Part shown: piece by piece, positions 47,505 to 60,013 of the stretch
How the letters are laid out: each line of letters starts with the position of its first letter
Numbering within the stretch: the stretch's first letter is position 1
DNA from: Nageia nagi
Taxonomy: Eukaryota > Pinophyta
Direction: 5' to 3'
DNA: 64,000 nucleotides
Assembly (NCBI GenBank): GCA_050084985.1
Contig: JBITNC010000001.1
Coordinates: forward strand, 31,248,001 to 31,312,000
The notes under the pieces: generated by a model
The model's input: only the letters and a program-made list of their open reading frames with translations
Databases searched by the model: none
What the model was told of the DNA's origin: nothing
Program-made: the position numbers and the translations under genes

Positions 47505-48860
47505 TTGGTTGGGTATTAGAATCTAATTGTTATCATTTACATTGTATTCTTCATCCTCACCTTCATATTGATCTTCTAAAGTAGTATTTATATTCAAGTC
47601 TAAAGTTCATAATATTGTATCTATGTATTTAAAATCTTGGATTGTAGGTTGTTCAAGAATTAGTATAAAATTTGTAGTTTTTTCATCTACAAAAAAGTAT
47701 GAGGAAGAGCTACTTGACATTTTTTATCCTATTATTTTAAACTCATCACTTCCAAACCAATATAAGTCCATATTATGTGTGAACTTATCACATATTTATA
47801 TGATTTCTACCATATTAATTGACAAATTAGGAAATAACCCTCCTAAGGATAACATTCCAAACTCCATATCATCTTTATTTATCATTGATTTAGGTGTTTT
47901 GATCAAATTTTTAAATATTTTGGCTTTTGATTCTATTTCAATTATCCTACAACCAGATACTCCTTGATTTTTTTCTTGTAACCTAATCATATCTTATCAT
48001 TGGGAAACTAATAATGAATATCAATGATGTACCTAGGTCCTTATTTCTATAATCCTAAACCTTTTCCTTTCCACTTACATCTATCAAAATATCTTTAGAC
48101 AAATGATCTTACATTTGGTGATAAGAATTATAATGAATCACATAAGGTACCTTCATTGGATTGAGGTAAAGAGAGGATAGGTGGTTCTATTGGACCATGA
48201 TATACAAAATAGTTTTGATTAGGTTACTACCCCAATGGTATTAATTGCCCTACTATACTAGGAGACTCTTTAGGTCTACATATTTCTTGCATTGTAGGAA
48301 TATTAAAAATGACATCATCAATGGAAAATTCTCCTATTCCATAATATGTTAATATTATAGTCACAAGATAGATATTATATGGTTCATATTTTATTATACT
48401 ATCATTATCAAATGAATTTGTGGTACAAGATGCTTTTGATGATGAGGCTTTGCTTGCTTTATATAACCTTTGTGCTCTTTCTTTCCATGTTCACTTTTCT
48501 AAGAGTGTCGGTTCTATTTTTGGTAATGGATCCTTATTAATCTTTTGTGTATGAGGTATTTCAAGATCAATGGGATATTTATATTTTAATGAACTTGGAG
48601 AATAACCTTTTTAATCAATATATACTATTGACACCTTTTCTATAACTACAAGCATTGTAAAATAGTGAGTAGAAGGTAAAGTAGTTTCTCATGAAAGATG
48701 TTTATAATTGCAATGGGAGTATGGATTTTCATCTCCAAGTACACAATGTACCACCCTATCATGAATATGTTTCAAATAGTTGTGATATGTTGATGGAACA
48801 TATTGCATGTCAAAAATCTAAGGTCTCCCTAAGATTAGGTTGTATTACGTTATATCCCTT
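47505..48860 (-). pseudogene. Protease-RT linker of element D
   Basis: The minus strand shows acidic linker pieces such as TLEDQYEGEDEEYN and RAQRLYKASKASSSKAS-like sequence and a fragment MEFGMLSLGGLFPN, without a recognised domain. It occupies the place of the Pol linker that in B is disturbed by the 1.9-kb repeat-bracketed segment. Confidence 0.5.
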
Positions 48861-49329
48861 CAATAAATTTCAATAATGTTTGTACTATTTTAGATCCCAT
48901 AGTAACTAGCAATGAGATAGATCTCATTGTTGAGCATAAAGCATCATTGAAAGATCTTAATTGTAAAGAATATGCACATATAGATGAAAAAGGGAGATTC
49001 AAGTTTTAATAGGTAGTTGTAGAAATGATATTTATTTTAGAACCTTCATCTATTTATATCATTTTAAAATCACTCCCACCTATCTTGACTATAATATGCA
49101 ATGGAGGATATTGACCTTGTGAATGGTTTAATGTCCTAAATTCATGATCATAGAAGGAAATAGTGGGTTTTTGGTTTGTCTCAATATTTCCCACAAAAGA
49201 CACAAAGATTTTAGGGTCATTGATGTCTAGCTTGATTGTTTGCAATAATTGGTTCATAGCTTTCCTATGATCATTGAACTGTTGTAGTAATTCAAACAAA
49301 GACATCTTCACTTACGAATTTCTCAATTG
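48861..49329 (-). pseudogene. Aspartic protease relic of element D
   Basis: A minus-strand frame from 49311 reads KMSLFELLQQFNDHRKAMNQLL and continues SFYDHEFRTLNHSQ, then a stop and IDEGSKINIISTTTY, with D-E-G-S in place of the catalytic D-T-G-S/A. QLRSFNDALCS and VTMGSKIVQTLL follow. Order and wording parallel the B protease at 21832-22329 almost residue by residue. One TAA and one further shift interrupt it. Confidence 0.8.
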
Positions 49330-51899
49330 ATGTTGTAAAAATCATTTTATTAAAAGTTTATGAGGTTGTGATTTAGGTATATTTAGTTGTATAACAACAT
49401 CATTCATTTGATTGTTAGGAATATCAACTTATCTTCCTTATGCCCTTTGGGCTCTTGTGGTTATACTTACCATGGCAACAAAAGTAGAGGCATCTTGAAA
49501 CCCTTTATGCATTACTTAATTTTTTTGTGAGTATAACACTATGGTATTAGATTGGTGTTGAGGAAGTGGATTATTATATATTTATAGATTTTGATTAAGA
49601 ATATCTAATGTTTATCTACCTATAATCTTTCTTGATCAATCAAATCTTGAACTTTATGTTGTAATGTTCTACATTTTCCTATAGTGTGACCCTTTTGATG
49701 ATGTTAATAACAATAAGCATCATTATTGTACCATTTAATATCTCTTACATTAGGTATTTTAGGTTGTATTTATGGTAATGTAATCATTTAATGATCCATT
49801 AATTTTTTTAAAATATCGTAAAGTGGTTCAGTCAAGGAGTAAACTTTCTAAGTGGTGGCCTAAAGTTTCTTCCCTCATTTTATGGACCATGTATATTTTG
49901 TGGAGGGTTTGTTTCTACATATTTGAGATAAGAAAATCTATTAGTAGACATTGGTTTTGTTGATTGTTTTGCTTGATTTTTTATTTCTAACATAGGGTTC
50001 TTTCTTTTTACCCTTTAGTTCTCCATACTAGATTTTAACCTTTTCGATGATAATAACTTGAGAGATTGCTTCCTCAAATGTCTTGTGTTGTTGAATCAAT
50101 AAGATCCTAATGATAGATCTTAGACAATATTGACTAAACATTTTTACTAGTTCTTCTTATGGTATAGTATAAGGCATGCTTGTTAGAATCACACTCCATC
50201 TTGAGATAAAGTCTGTAACTGTCTCATCCTTGAATTGTTGTAATCTTATGAGATCACTTATAGAGGTTTTATATTTAATATTTTTCCCAAAGTATTATAA
50301 TAATAAGTTATCCAATTGCCATATGAATTTATGTTATGCTCAGCTAAGTTATTATACCAATCCATTTCTTGTCCAATAAGTGTAATAGGAAATATATGCA
50401 ATATGAAAGCATCATTGTTGGAAATTACAGAACTTGAATACTTGAAACATATTAGATGTTCTTTAGAATCTCTTTCATTGAAATATTTATTGGAATTTAA
50501 TTGAAAGGGATATCCATATTAGGAACACTTGGGTATATGGGATCATTACAAATTATTTCTTAAGAAACTTTATGTTTGTTTTGTTGACATAACATTCTTT
50601 CAATCTCTATTAACCTTTCATCAAATTCATTACTTGGTTGGATAAAAAGTATAGGATTTTTACTATCCCTATTACCTTCCATTTTTTTTATTTATTGAGG
50701 ATAATTGATAACTTCTTTTAGAAGACATTTGGTCACCATAGTAATTTCTATTATATGGTGGAGAAGGGTGGAGGAGGTTGATGTTTATGAAACTATTGTG
50801 GCATATATTGATATAAAGGTTTAGGAGCATGATGATTTTGAACCTCATGTCTAGGCCAAGGTAAAGGGAATCTTAGGTTTTATTTTTTCTCATGTGGTGT
50901 GTCCTTTCTTCTTTGTAAGTGAAGGTTTTGATCTTTATAGTTTTTATGACATTGAGGAGTTAAGGATCATGCTCTAGATGGAAACTTCCTATTATTTGCT
51001 ACTCTTTGGTTTGGTATGTTTTGAAGTTGAGATTGAACCTATTCACTATTAAGTTTCTCTATTGGTTTTCTATTTTGATATGCATGAAACACAACCTATG
51101 TTTGTGAACACAGATTTTACCCTAATCCTCTAGATTTTATTGGTTTTATATAAATAATTTGTTGGTTAGCCTAAATTTGTTCTTGATTTTGAATTGGTTT
51201 AGATGCATATGATGGTATTTATTCTACCCTATACCTTTAAGGATCAATATTACTTTATTTAGGAGTTCTATGATGTGTCTTAGGGGTTGTATGGGTAGTA
51301 CTAGGGTTTATATGACTAGTGATAGAAGAAGAATGACTAGTCCTAGGAGTAGGTGTGTTTATTTTTAGAATATGATAAGCATCATTTAACACCCTAGCAT
51401 GACTCCTTGATTAAGATACAAAAATATTTATATGTATTAAAATTCTATCATCAAATTCTTCTATCCTTCTAGAGATTATGGAAGGGGTGTAATCATCTCA
51501 TCTTATATAGGATTGAACAAGATGTCCATCTGGTAGGTAATACATAACATGATCATACATAGTTTTAAAAGGACCATTTTGTAATATAGCATAAGAAAAA
51601 TGCATTTGTGATGGGGTTAAAATCCTTAAAATGATTTCTTCATCATTACCTATTGGTGTATATTCTACTAAATAAGTTAGGTCTAATAGAAGACTATGAG
51701 CATGAGAAGAATGAGGAATCCTTAACTACATTAAATGTTGTCTTACTTAATTTAAGGTATCATCTATCTCTTGAGGATATCCTCTCCTTGATGTATCTCT
51801 ATTAGATCTATGAGACCTATAAATAGGTTATGTTTCCTGATAAGTTTCATCATAGGGTTCTTGTTGATGATGAGTCATTTGAGAATGAGTATTAACCAT
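49330..51899 (-). pseudogene. Gag relic of element D
   Basis: A start at 51899 gives MVNTHSQMTHHQQEPYDETYQET. The N-terminal part contains DGHLVQSYI, DDYTPSIISRRIEEFDDRI, collinear with B gag. A proline/glutamine-rich middle follows. The capsid part near 50560-50050 includes KNIKYKTSISDLIRLQQFKDETVTDFISRW, EELVKMFSQYCLRSI and IQQHKTFEEAI. The knuckle region near 49730-49620 reads KWYNDAYCY.HHQKGHTIGKCRTLQHKVQDLID, the best-preserved Tat gag knuckle here. Several stops and frame shifts break it. Confidence 0.82.
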
Positions 51900-53289
51900 T
51901 CTCTTTTATTTTTGGAACTGAATTTTTTAGTTTTATTTTTTGTTTTTTGCTAAATAAGAAATAAAAGAAAATACATATCATTCATAGCAATTATTTTTTT
52001 ATTTTTTATTTATGTTATCAAGAAAATAAGTAGATGCATAAACAACCTATTTATAAACTCACCTTTTTGGTGTGATTATATTCTATAATTTTTTTTATAA
52101 ATTGAATTAATTTTTTCTTAATAAACGATGTGAATTATTCATTTTATTATTGTTAATTTTTTTAGATTATTTTTTCTTAATTTGGTGTCTAAACAAGGGT
52201 AGGATGGAATTCTATAAGCAATATATAGTGAAGTATTAGTTTGGTATCTACAATGGTCCCCTTAGTGCATTAAGAAATGAGTAATTATGCTAAATACTAT
52301 CTTGATAGTGGAATCCAAGCATAGCCTTCTTATTTATAATCATTCGATGAAAAATGATGACTTCTATCCTAAAACCTAGTATTCATCTCTAGGTTTGGCT
52401 TTATGGATTATGGTGTGTTGGTGGGTACACAATAAGTATAATAACCAGTGGTTGGTCATCACCTCTAACTCATTGATGTCTATTTTAGAAGGTTTTATGA
52501 ATATGCATTTAACAAATAAAAGAACTTATGACCACTACAATCCAACCCAACATACATGTCCTTTGATTATGTTTTATTTAATGTGAAAAGAGTAATGTTT
52601 TAATTAATGTGTCTTAATATAACCCATAAGATTTATTACCACTTTTAATATGATTATTTAACCAATGCTTCATGAAACTCATTTACTCCTTCCAAGTGTA
52701 GAAGTAATTATGTGAAGTTCATTTATCACTTCTTACTAATCACATCTACCTTTGACCTTCTTTTGAAGAGGTAAAGTGAGACATGTAAGAAGCCATTAAG
52801 TGAATGTAAATTACCTTAAATGAGATTCTTTAACTCCTCTTTTAATCACATTCCTTTCACCTCCTTTCATAGTGGTAAGGCATATAGGAAGAGTTTTAAT
52901 GTGAAACAAATTTCCTTTATATGAGATTATTTAACTCCTCTTCAAGTCGTAATCCTTTGACCTCCTTTCAAAGTGGTAAGGTAGAAAAGAAGAGTTTTAA
53001 TATGAGGTTAAATGCCCATCTAATCAATTAGCCAATTTAATATGTTTTAATCTACCTTAACTCTAGTAAATTAACCTTATATTCATTCCATTCTTAATGA
53101 AAGTTAATTCCTCCTTCCAAGTTTGGAGGTAATTTAATGAGAGTTCATTACCAATCTTAATGAAATAAAGTGAGAAAGAAAAAATGTCCATTCACTCTTT
53201 TTCTATTGCACCCATTTTGATCACCTAAGTTCACCTTTTGGTTCAAAGGGAGAGCATAAGTGGGTGTAATGAAAACTTTTTGGAGGTAA
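51900..53289 (-). other. Leader of element D with diverged tandem repeats
   Basis: No coding was found. On the plus strand a ~100-base unit with TTTAACTCCTC, CCTTT.ACCTCCTTTCA and GTGGTAAGG recurs at about 52735-52848, 52849-52927 and 52928-53010. The block 52600-53290 matches, in inverted orientation, the leader of B at 17900-18650. The exact end of the 5' LTR inside this stretch was not found. Confidence 0.6.
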
Positions 53290-53597
53290 TGATTAGATTA
53301 AAAATCTCATATAGTCTTGTCATAAGGTTTATCCTTTTGGGGAGGATGTAGGATTAAGAATGAGTCATCCATTGGCTTATTTCCTTAGGTGCCCAAATTT
53401 TTCCATTTTTTTCTTTGATTTTTTTATTTTCATGATTATTGGTGATTGTTTGTCATATGCTAGTGATTGGATCGGGTCATCGATGACTATATTGGGTCAC
53501 CAACGACTAGAAGGGTTTAACAAAATTTATTATCTATTTAAATTTTTATTCCCTTCTTTCATTTATCAAAAAAAGCATAATTATTTAGGTGTCTACA
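53290..53597 (-). repeat. 5' LTR of element D (recognisable part)
   Basis: On the minus strand it begins TGTAGACACCTAAATAATTATGC at 53597. It aligns with 36206-35890, with shared phrases such as TGGGTCACCAACAACTA / TGGGTCACCAACGACTA on the plus strand. The inner boundary is uncertain. Confidence 0.72.
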
Positions 53598-53602
53598 AAT
53601 AG
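53598..53602. repeat. Probable target-site duplication of element D, right copy (AATAG)
   Basis: AATAG directly follows the firm right end of D. The best left partner is 35454-35458. Confidence 0.55.
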
Positions 53603-54599
53603 CCATGAAATATTATGAGAATCTTACATAAAATGCATGGTAATCAAGAATAAATGGTTTAAAGGTTTCAATTGAAATAAAGGCATAATAAATGTGGATG
53701 GAATAGGAATATGAAATGAGTTCGTTACAATGGTTTCATTGATATTGGCCTTATAATGAACCCAAAATTGTAATTGATTATGTTGAAGATATTTATATCA
53801 AATATATGGCACATTATTTCATTATAACTTTAGTTATTTTAGAACAAGTATTTTCATATCTTATGTTATTATTTTCAAAAAATGAAGTTGTATATAATTA
53901 CAGTTCATTGTTCAGTAATAGTTGTTACATGAACAATCCTTAAAATGTGAAAATGTGATTTGAATTAATTAATCAACATTTAAATAATAAAAAATAAATC
54001 AAAATGGTTGATCATAAACATTATTTTAACACTATCAAAAAAAAAATTTTGGTGCTTCTATAGGGAGTCTCATTCCATACTTTCCATCATGGAATTCTCC
54101 ATCACCTCCAATTTCACTACATCCTACATACATGCCTTCCTTCTTGATACTTCATGAGGTACATACTAGAGTTTCAACTTCATTTATGAAACTTAAGAGA
54201 ATTATTATGAATTTTAAACCTAAACCATCACCTTCACCACTCATTTCATATCCCATTCATTCACAACCATCTATTTTGGTATAAGATTTCCTTCATCTTT
54301 GATTACAACCTCCTTACCATTACTTATTAGATCATGGATGTTGGATTATTCATAGGAAAAATGTTTACTAGCATCATTAAAAGATTGTAAATCACCTTCC
54401 TTTGTGAAAAACATAAGAAAATAATAAAAAATAATAAACATAAAAGTAATAAAAATATCAACAAAATATAAAAAATAAATAAAAAATTTATGTTGTACAT
54501 ATGTTTGTATTGTATATATATTGATTGCCTTTGCATGCTTATTAATTATCTTCATGTAGATAAAAGCTTTATATTTTTTATAAAATTTGCATATAATAT
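53603..54599. other. 3' region of element B right of D
   Basis: AT-rich sequence without recognised coding. Short hydrophobic minus-strand frames near 54327-54555 come from A/T-rich composition. Confidence 0.4.
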
Positions 54600-55290
54600 T
54601 ACAAGTGTTTGATTATGTTTTAAAGACTAGCATCATGAGGCATCTTCAATGTGCTTTTTTGAACCAACCAATTGAGGGATATTTTATCCAGATCAAATTC
54701 CACTAACTCCTTGAGAATTATCTTCCCTTTACATCTCACATTCACCATGTACATTTCCAAATAACCATGTAGAGAGTCAGGTTCTATCATTGAATGTAGA
54801 CATAGATTGCTCTTTTGAGTTATTTGAAAGTGTTCAACATAAAATATTTTCCATAATAGCATTTTCAAGTTTATTAGATAGATATAATTATGCTTATAGT
54901 ATTTTAAAAAATTCCTTATGGGTAATCTTATATCTTGAGCATGGGCTATGTTGGGGAACTTGCATGATTTATAACATACATGATGAACAATTTCTCCAAA
55001 ATCTCATCATCCTATTCTCTAAACCAAATTTCATATGGAGGATTATGTTTAATAACCATGTTAATCCATTTATTGTAGACTTGTTAATTTCTATGGACCA
55101 CCATCTTTGAATTCTCATGATTCTTTTGATGAACTCACCATTTCCCATATAATATCTATAAATATTTTTTATTGGGATTTCATATTTTTTGTATTTGTCA
55201 CTAACCATGCCACACATTGGATAGTTGACCATACTATCCATACTCATAATTTTCATTACATCTCTCATAGTCACCTACCATAAATCCTCA
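54600..55290 (-). pseudogene. Antisense segment of element B, shared with D
   Basis: The minus strand reads MTMRDVMKIMSMDSMVNY and further NIILHMKFGLENRMMRFWRN, SCML.IMQVPQH. It parallels D's plus-strand segment at 41641-42850. In both elements the coding strand is opposite to pol and the segment lies between integrase and the 3' LTR. No family is recognised. One longer uninterrupted frame runs 55274-54969, then stops appear. Confidence 0.5.
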
Positions 55291-57559
55291 GATGTGGGAT
55301 TCATTATATACAAGAGGAAGAGGATTAATGCTAAAAATAAAAAATATTTAAAAAAATTCTCATCAAAATCCAAACAAATTGAAATATCCAAAAACTAAAA
55401 AATAAAAAATTCTATAAAAATACAAAAATTAGATGTATATATGTACACTCAAAAATTACACTTCTGATGTATCTTGGCTATTGAGTGTATTTCCCTATGT
55501 ATCCATAGCATATCACTGTGTTTATTTTGATTTGTCTATTACTTCCATTTCACAAAACTATTGTCAAACATGATGATTGTAGTAACTCACCAAGTTGTAT
55601 GTACGAACCATACATCCATCCACATATTGTTCATATATATAGTTGTATATATAAATAAAGTAGTCTATGAATATAATATTCATATTTGATTTTATCAAGA
55701 TATATTTTGTAAAGTTTTTGAAACTTAGGATGATAAACAAACATAACTATAATATATCTTTAGGATATTATGAACTCACACACATTTCCACATTTAAAAA
55801 CTCAAAATAATAAAAAACTAGATGTTCCTTGAGAATTATTTTGAGTGATTATTAATCCTATTATTTTTCTTCATCTCAAACCCAAGAAATAGGATAGAAA
55901 GGAAAAAGAAAATAGAAATAAAATAAAAAGAAAAACTATACATATATATGTCAAAAAGATTCAAAAAAAAGAAAGAGAAAAGAGAAAAGAAAAAAGAAGA
56001 ATAGAATTCTTGGGTTATTATAGTATCCTCTATTAGGGCTATGGATGCTTGACTAGCAATAGAGCAAGGTTGTAATGGGATCTAGAGGTTAGCCTTCATC
56101 AAGGCTATGGATCTTTATCTGGTAGTGAAGTATACCTTACAAAGTGGTGATATGTCTAGTCTCCATAATGGACCTTTGTACATTTCATATAGATGAATCA
56201 ACTTACATATTTTATGCTCTTAAAACATTAAGTTTGCGAGCATCAAGAGAAGGGAATGAACATCATTACACACACATGAGTTCATAGTAAAATTATGTGT
56301 ATTATAACCTTGTTCTATATCATCCCTAGTAGATGAAACCAAAATAAAATATTATTTGATAAAATTAATATTGAATATCTTACTTATTACACTTGTTTAT
56401 TATATTATCCATTCATTCCACCTAACAATATAAATTTTATTATTGTAAACCTAGTGAGTTATTAGCATGTTATTTTTGACATCCATATAGTCATTTCATT
56501 CATTTATTTCTCCATGTTCATGAGTGTTAAAATCCATAACTTCATACACACATACATCCACATATTTCCCTACATCCATCTTTATGGGTTATTAAATTCA
56601 AGGTGCTTTTACATTCCATGGAAAAAAGAACAAGTAATTGTTCTACCCATTGATATGAAGTTCAACATTAGTGTTGTTAAAACCTCTTGCTTCTACTTTC
56701 ATCTACATGATCAAGCAAGAAATTGCTCCTAGTATACTGATAGAAGTCAACCCTAGAACATTGTTAAATTTCATAGCTTCCATTATTCTTGGGATTGAGA
56801 ATAATAAATTATTATTCCCATTTGAATTAGAAGTCAATGTTCTTTCCTTACCATATTCCCTATAATTTCACCCCTCTTGAACATAATTGAATTTATAGCT
56901 TACATCATTCTTTGGGATTGAGAACAAGCAATTGATCTTTCCTTTGAATTGGAATTCAATGTTATTCTTCCCATTACACTCATCACCATCACCTCACAAA
57001 TTGTATACTATCCCATATGTGTTATCCCCTTACAATTATTTAACCATATCTAAAAAATACCAAGAATAAAAATAATGATATCTAATTCTATATTACTATA
57101 AATAAACTCTTGTCTCAACCATAACAATGTTATATTAATCATGATAAATAACCATTAATTATTAAATATTTTACACCAATCATTATTTATCATCACATCG
57201 CATAGTAAAAATTGATTTATAAGAACATACATTGACATATAAAAGACCCCATCATCATAAAATAAGATAATCCAAATATAAATATTCATATGAAAGAAAC
57301 CTAGGTATACCATCCATTATAATATCTAGGAAAACAACACATTATTAAAACCATTATAATATTGGAAAACATCCAAACCTAAAATACATACATCTAAAAG
57401 ATACATCATCAATTTCCACAACAAAATATCTAGGAAGATAAACATAACATAATCATCATCATATAAGATATAATCATAAAAACATGCATGAGAAAACATT
57501 ATTATATATATGTATGTCCAAAAAATAATCATACAATATCCATCTACTAATCAAAAAAT
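55291..57559. other. 3' region of element B between antisense segments
   Basis: AT-rich, with short A- and purine-rich runs (for example 55910-56010). No domain was recognised on either strand. Confidence 0.4.
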
Positions 57560-58340
57560 AATAATAATTTCCATCCATGAAACTAAATCATATCCTCATG
57601 ATTTGAAAAAATAGGTAGAATAGTATCGATATTGAAGTTTATCACATCAATTTCTAAACATAAAATGAAATAATTTGAACTTGCTAGGGCACCCATGTGA
57701 GAGCTAACCTCACCACCATCATAACCATTAGTCTCTCTAGTACCCTAACCTGAATGAATAGTCCCCATTAAAGCATTAGGGTTCATCTCCCATACCACTC
57801 TACGTAAATTAGATGACATGATAGGATGCTAGGATGAAACTTCTCGAGTTGCACTCCTATTATGATATAATGTAGGTATGATCTATCTACCCTCTTTATT
57901 AGAAATTCCCTATACACCATTAGCTATAGATACAAGTAATGTATGAACATCCATAGGAACATAACTTCTTGGATGAAGATGGTACTCTATACTAGTAGCA
58001 TAATATGGGATACTAACTAACTAGGTAGCCACTATACTCATGTAATAATTCTATTATTGACATATGACTATCATAAGAAATGATGTCTAACTCTTGACAC
58101 CTACAAAAGTACTAGCTCCCCTCACCTTCTACTATTGAAAGGTTTGGACCATAATCCTAGCCTCATTTCTAAGTGTTATTATTTAGGAAAGGTAATTCAA
58201 AAATATCTATGTAAACCCTCCCACTAGGAGGTAAAATAAAAATAATATAATATTTAGCCCTTCTTATAGGACTATAACAACAAGGTGTAGGAGAGATAAG
58301 CCTAATACAATTTTAAGAATGATTTAATGATATAAAAGCA
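57560..58340 (-). pseudogene. Antisense PMD-type C-terminal remnant of element B
   Basis: The minus strand shows YYIIFILPPSGRVYI, then HEYSGYLVS, PYYAT, YVPMDVHTLLVSIANG and MNPNALMGTIHSG, with stops between. It is collinear with 39500-39900 on the plus strand of D, the part following D's PMD. The PMD core itself (TFHLP and LLQ.W regions) is not seen in B, so it has been lost or is too decayed. Function is not inferred beyond this relationship. Confidence 0.45.
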
Positions 58341-58911
58341 AAATTATAAGCTCTCATTTTATCAAAACATGAAAATGAAATATGTTAGGATTAAATAAGC
58401 CCTTGGTTTAATAAAATTACTCAAAGCGATGTGAATAGAAGAGATTAAGACTCTCACATATTTCAAGCTTTGAAAAATTGCACATGATTTAAGAAATAGA
58501 ATTACCCTTTGCATAAGATCATCATGTAACCTCATTTTAAGGATTATAGGTAGCAAAATCAAATTAACTATATACACAAGATATGCTTATCATCTCATAC
58601 AAGCTCTAGCATGCGAAGATGAACTAAGAGTATCATCATGCAACTACCACAAACAACATACAATATGGAGATTAACACAAGTAACATTTTGGTATGCATC
58701 AAAACTATTTTCAAAATGCATCAAGTACAAAAGATAAGGACATGATTTAATCATGATTCGATCAATCAAGGTTTGAATTATTCAAGAGACTAAATTAATT
58801 TTAAATATCAACCTAAGAGTCGAATATCAAAGTTAAGGAACTTGAACATGCCCTCCTTTTAAAAAAAAAAAGAATTTTTTAAATTATCCCTTGCTTTTGA
58901 TAGTAGATAAT
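58341..58911. other. End of the 3' region of element B
   Basis: No domain was recognised. A 71-codon minus-strand frame (58577-58362) has no similarity I know. Confidence 0.4.
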
Positions 58912-58927
58912 TCAAAAAGGAGAAAAA
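58912..58927 (+). other. Polypurine tract of element B
   Basis: AAAAAGGAGAAAAA directly precedes the LTR start TGTAGATACC. Confidence 0.82.
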
Positions 58928-59839
58928 TGTAGATACCTAAAAATGACCCCTCAATTGAAAATTGAATGGAAAGAGACTAAAATTAACATGTATTATATAA
59001 GTTATAATAAGTGACCAATCATTGGCAATTGAATTTAGTCGCTAGATATTGAAACCAATCATTGATGTCATATATCCAATCATCGATGACTTGAAACTTA
59101 ACCAAGCCAAAAAATAGATACTCACTTGAACTAATTTTTTCTCAAAAACTATTTGATTTCAAGTGAGTTATTTTGTGTTTAGCAACTATGCAAATAGAAT
59201 CAAGGCTATTCTAGACTAAGATTAGATTGGGTCAAGATGTTAGCTCCTAAATTTAAAAATCAAACAAACTCAAAAGTATATAAATTAAACATTTGTTAAT
59301 GAATAAAGGGATCTAATTTGAAGTAAAATTACACTATAGGATTTTCTTTAGAATTTCTAAAGAGTTAATTACTTCAATTTTACACTTATTCATATGTTTT
59401 GTTCAATGTATGATGATTTTTAGATGAATAGGTATGCTTGATTTGTTGTTTTGGCACATATGTAGGGTCCATAGGTGCTAAGGTGGAGAGTATTGAAGGT
59501 AAATTACATCAATAATTAACAAAAATCAAAAACTAAATTCAAAATGAAGTAGAAGAGAAAGTTCATCCAAAGCTAGCTGTAATATTAGAAACATCAACGA
59601 TTGAGATTGAATGCTAGCAATTGAATCCATATGATGATGATTATATACTAAACATCAATGACTCTGTGAAAGCCCAAGGAGGATCTAAAACATAATTTTA
59701 TAAAATCCTTCAAGCAAGGCTAAGAATCTAGAGATTCATTTTGTAACATTTGAGGTCACTTGAGAGAGTAATAAAATACATATTGGTATTTAATATGTAT
59801 TTATTTTGTTTTCTAATAGGTTACATTTTTAGGTCAATA
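58928..59839 (+). repeat. 3' LTR of element B
   Basis: It begins TGTAGATACCTAAAAATGACCCC and ends AGGTCAATA, where the usual final CA has become TA. It is collinear with 16573-17464. Confidence 0.9.
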
Positions 59840-59999
59840 AGCTAGAGCAAGAGGTAGCGCAAGACCAAAAAGAGGAAAATGAGATATCATACTAAACATA
59901 TCGATTGAAAAAGGGAAGTCCACTTTACAATTGAATTTTTTTTTCTCTTCTCTAAACTTCTTTGAATTATGTATTTTCAATGCTTTTCATTTCATATCC
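59840..59999 (+). other. Tail of element A between inserted B and PPT, starting with the AGCTA duplication
   Basis: The first five bases, AGCTA, are the right-hand copy of B's target duplication. The rest is the end of A's 3' region. Confidence 0.7.
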
Positions 60000-60013
60000 A
60001 AAGAGGGGGAAAA
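60000..60013 (+). other. Polypurine tract of element A
   Basis: AAAGAGGGGGAAAA immediately precedes the 3' LTR start TGTAGAAGCC. Confidence 0.88.

Larger units (their letters stand above)
35459..53597 (-). mobile_element. Element D: Tat-type Ty3 LTR retrotransposon inserted in the 3' region of B
   Basis: D runs on the minus strand: 5' LTR remnant and leader (53597-51900), gag (51899-49330), protease, RT, two RNase H, integrase (to about 44300), a long 3' region with antisense PMD-type coding, PPT and 3' LTR (36206-35459). The right end is firm because the TGTAGACAC LTR start at 53597 matches that at 36206. The left end is inferred from an AATAG repeat at 35454-35458 matching 53598-53602; two further AATAGTG occurrences at 35281 and 35314 make it less certain. 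Gag and RT wording place it closest to B. Confidence 0.8.
16573..59839 (+). mobile_element. Element B: Tat-type Ty3 LTR retrotransposon, carrying nested elements C and D
   Basis: B is bounded by two ~900-base direct repeats beginning TGTAG and ending GGTCAACA / GGTCAATA. It contains a leader, gag, protease, reverse transcriptase, RNase H (split by C), archaeal-type RNase H, integrase, a 3' region (split by D), antisense coding remnants, a PPT and the 3' LTR. Subtracting C (6.8 kb) and D (about 18.1 kb) leaves about 18 kb, large but within the range known for Tat/Ogre-type elements. The RT motif is YVDL instead of YVDD and many stops interrupt the genes. Confidence 0.88.

Noticed and set aside
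52735-53010. CRISPR-like array because of spaced repeats
   Set aside because: The units are diverged, directly adjoining and in a plant retrotransposon leader.
54327-54555. Two short hydrophobic minus-strand frames suggesting a membrane peptide
   Set aside because: They arise from A/T-rich DNA, lack any conserved neighbour and overlap each other in different frames.
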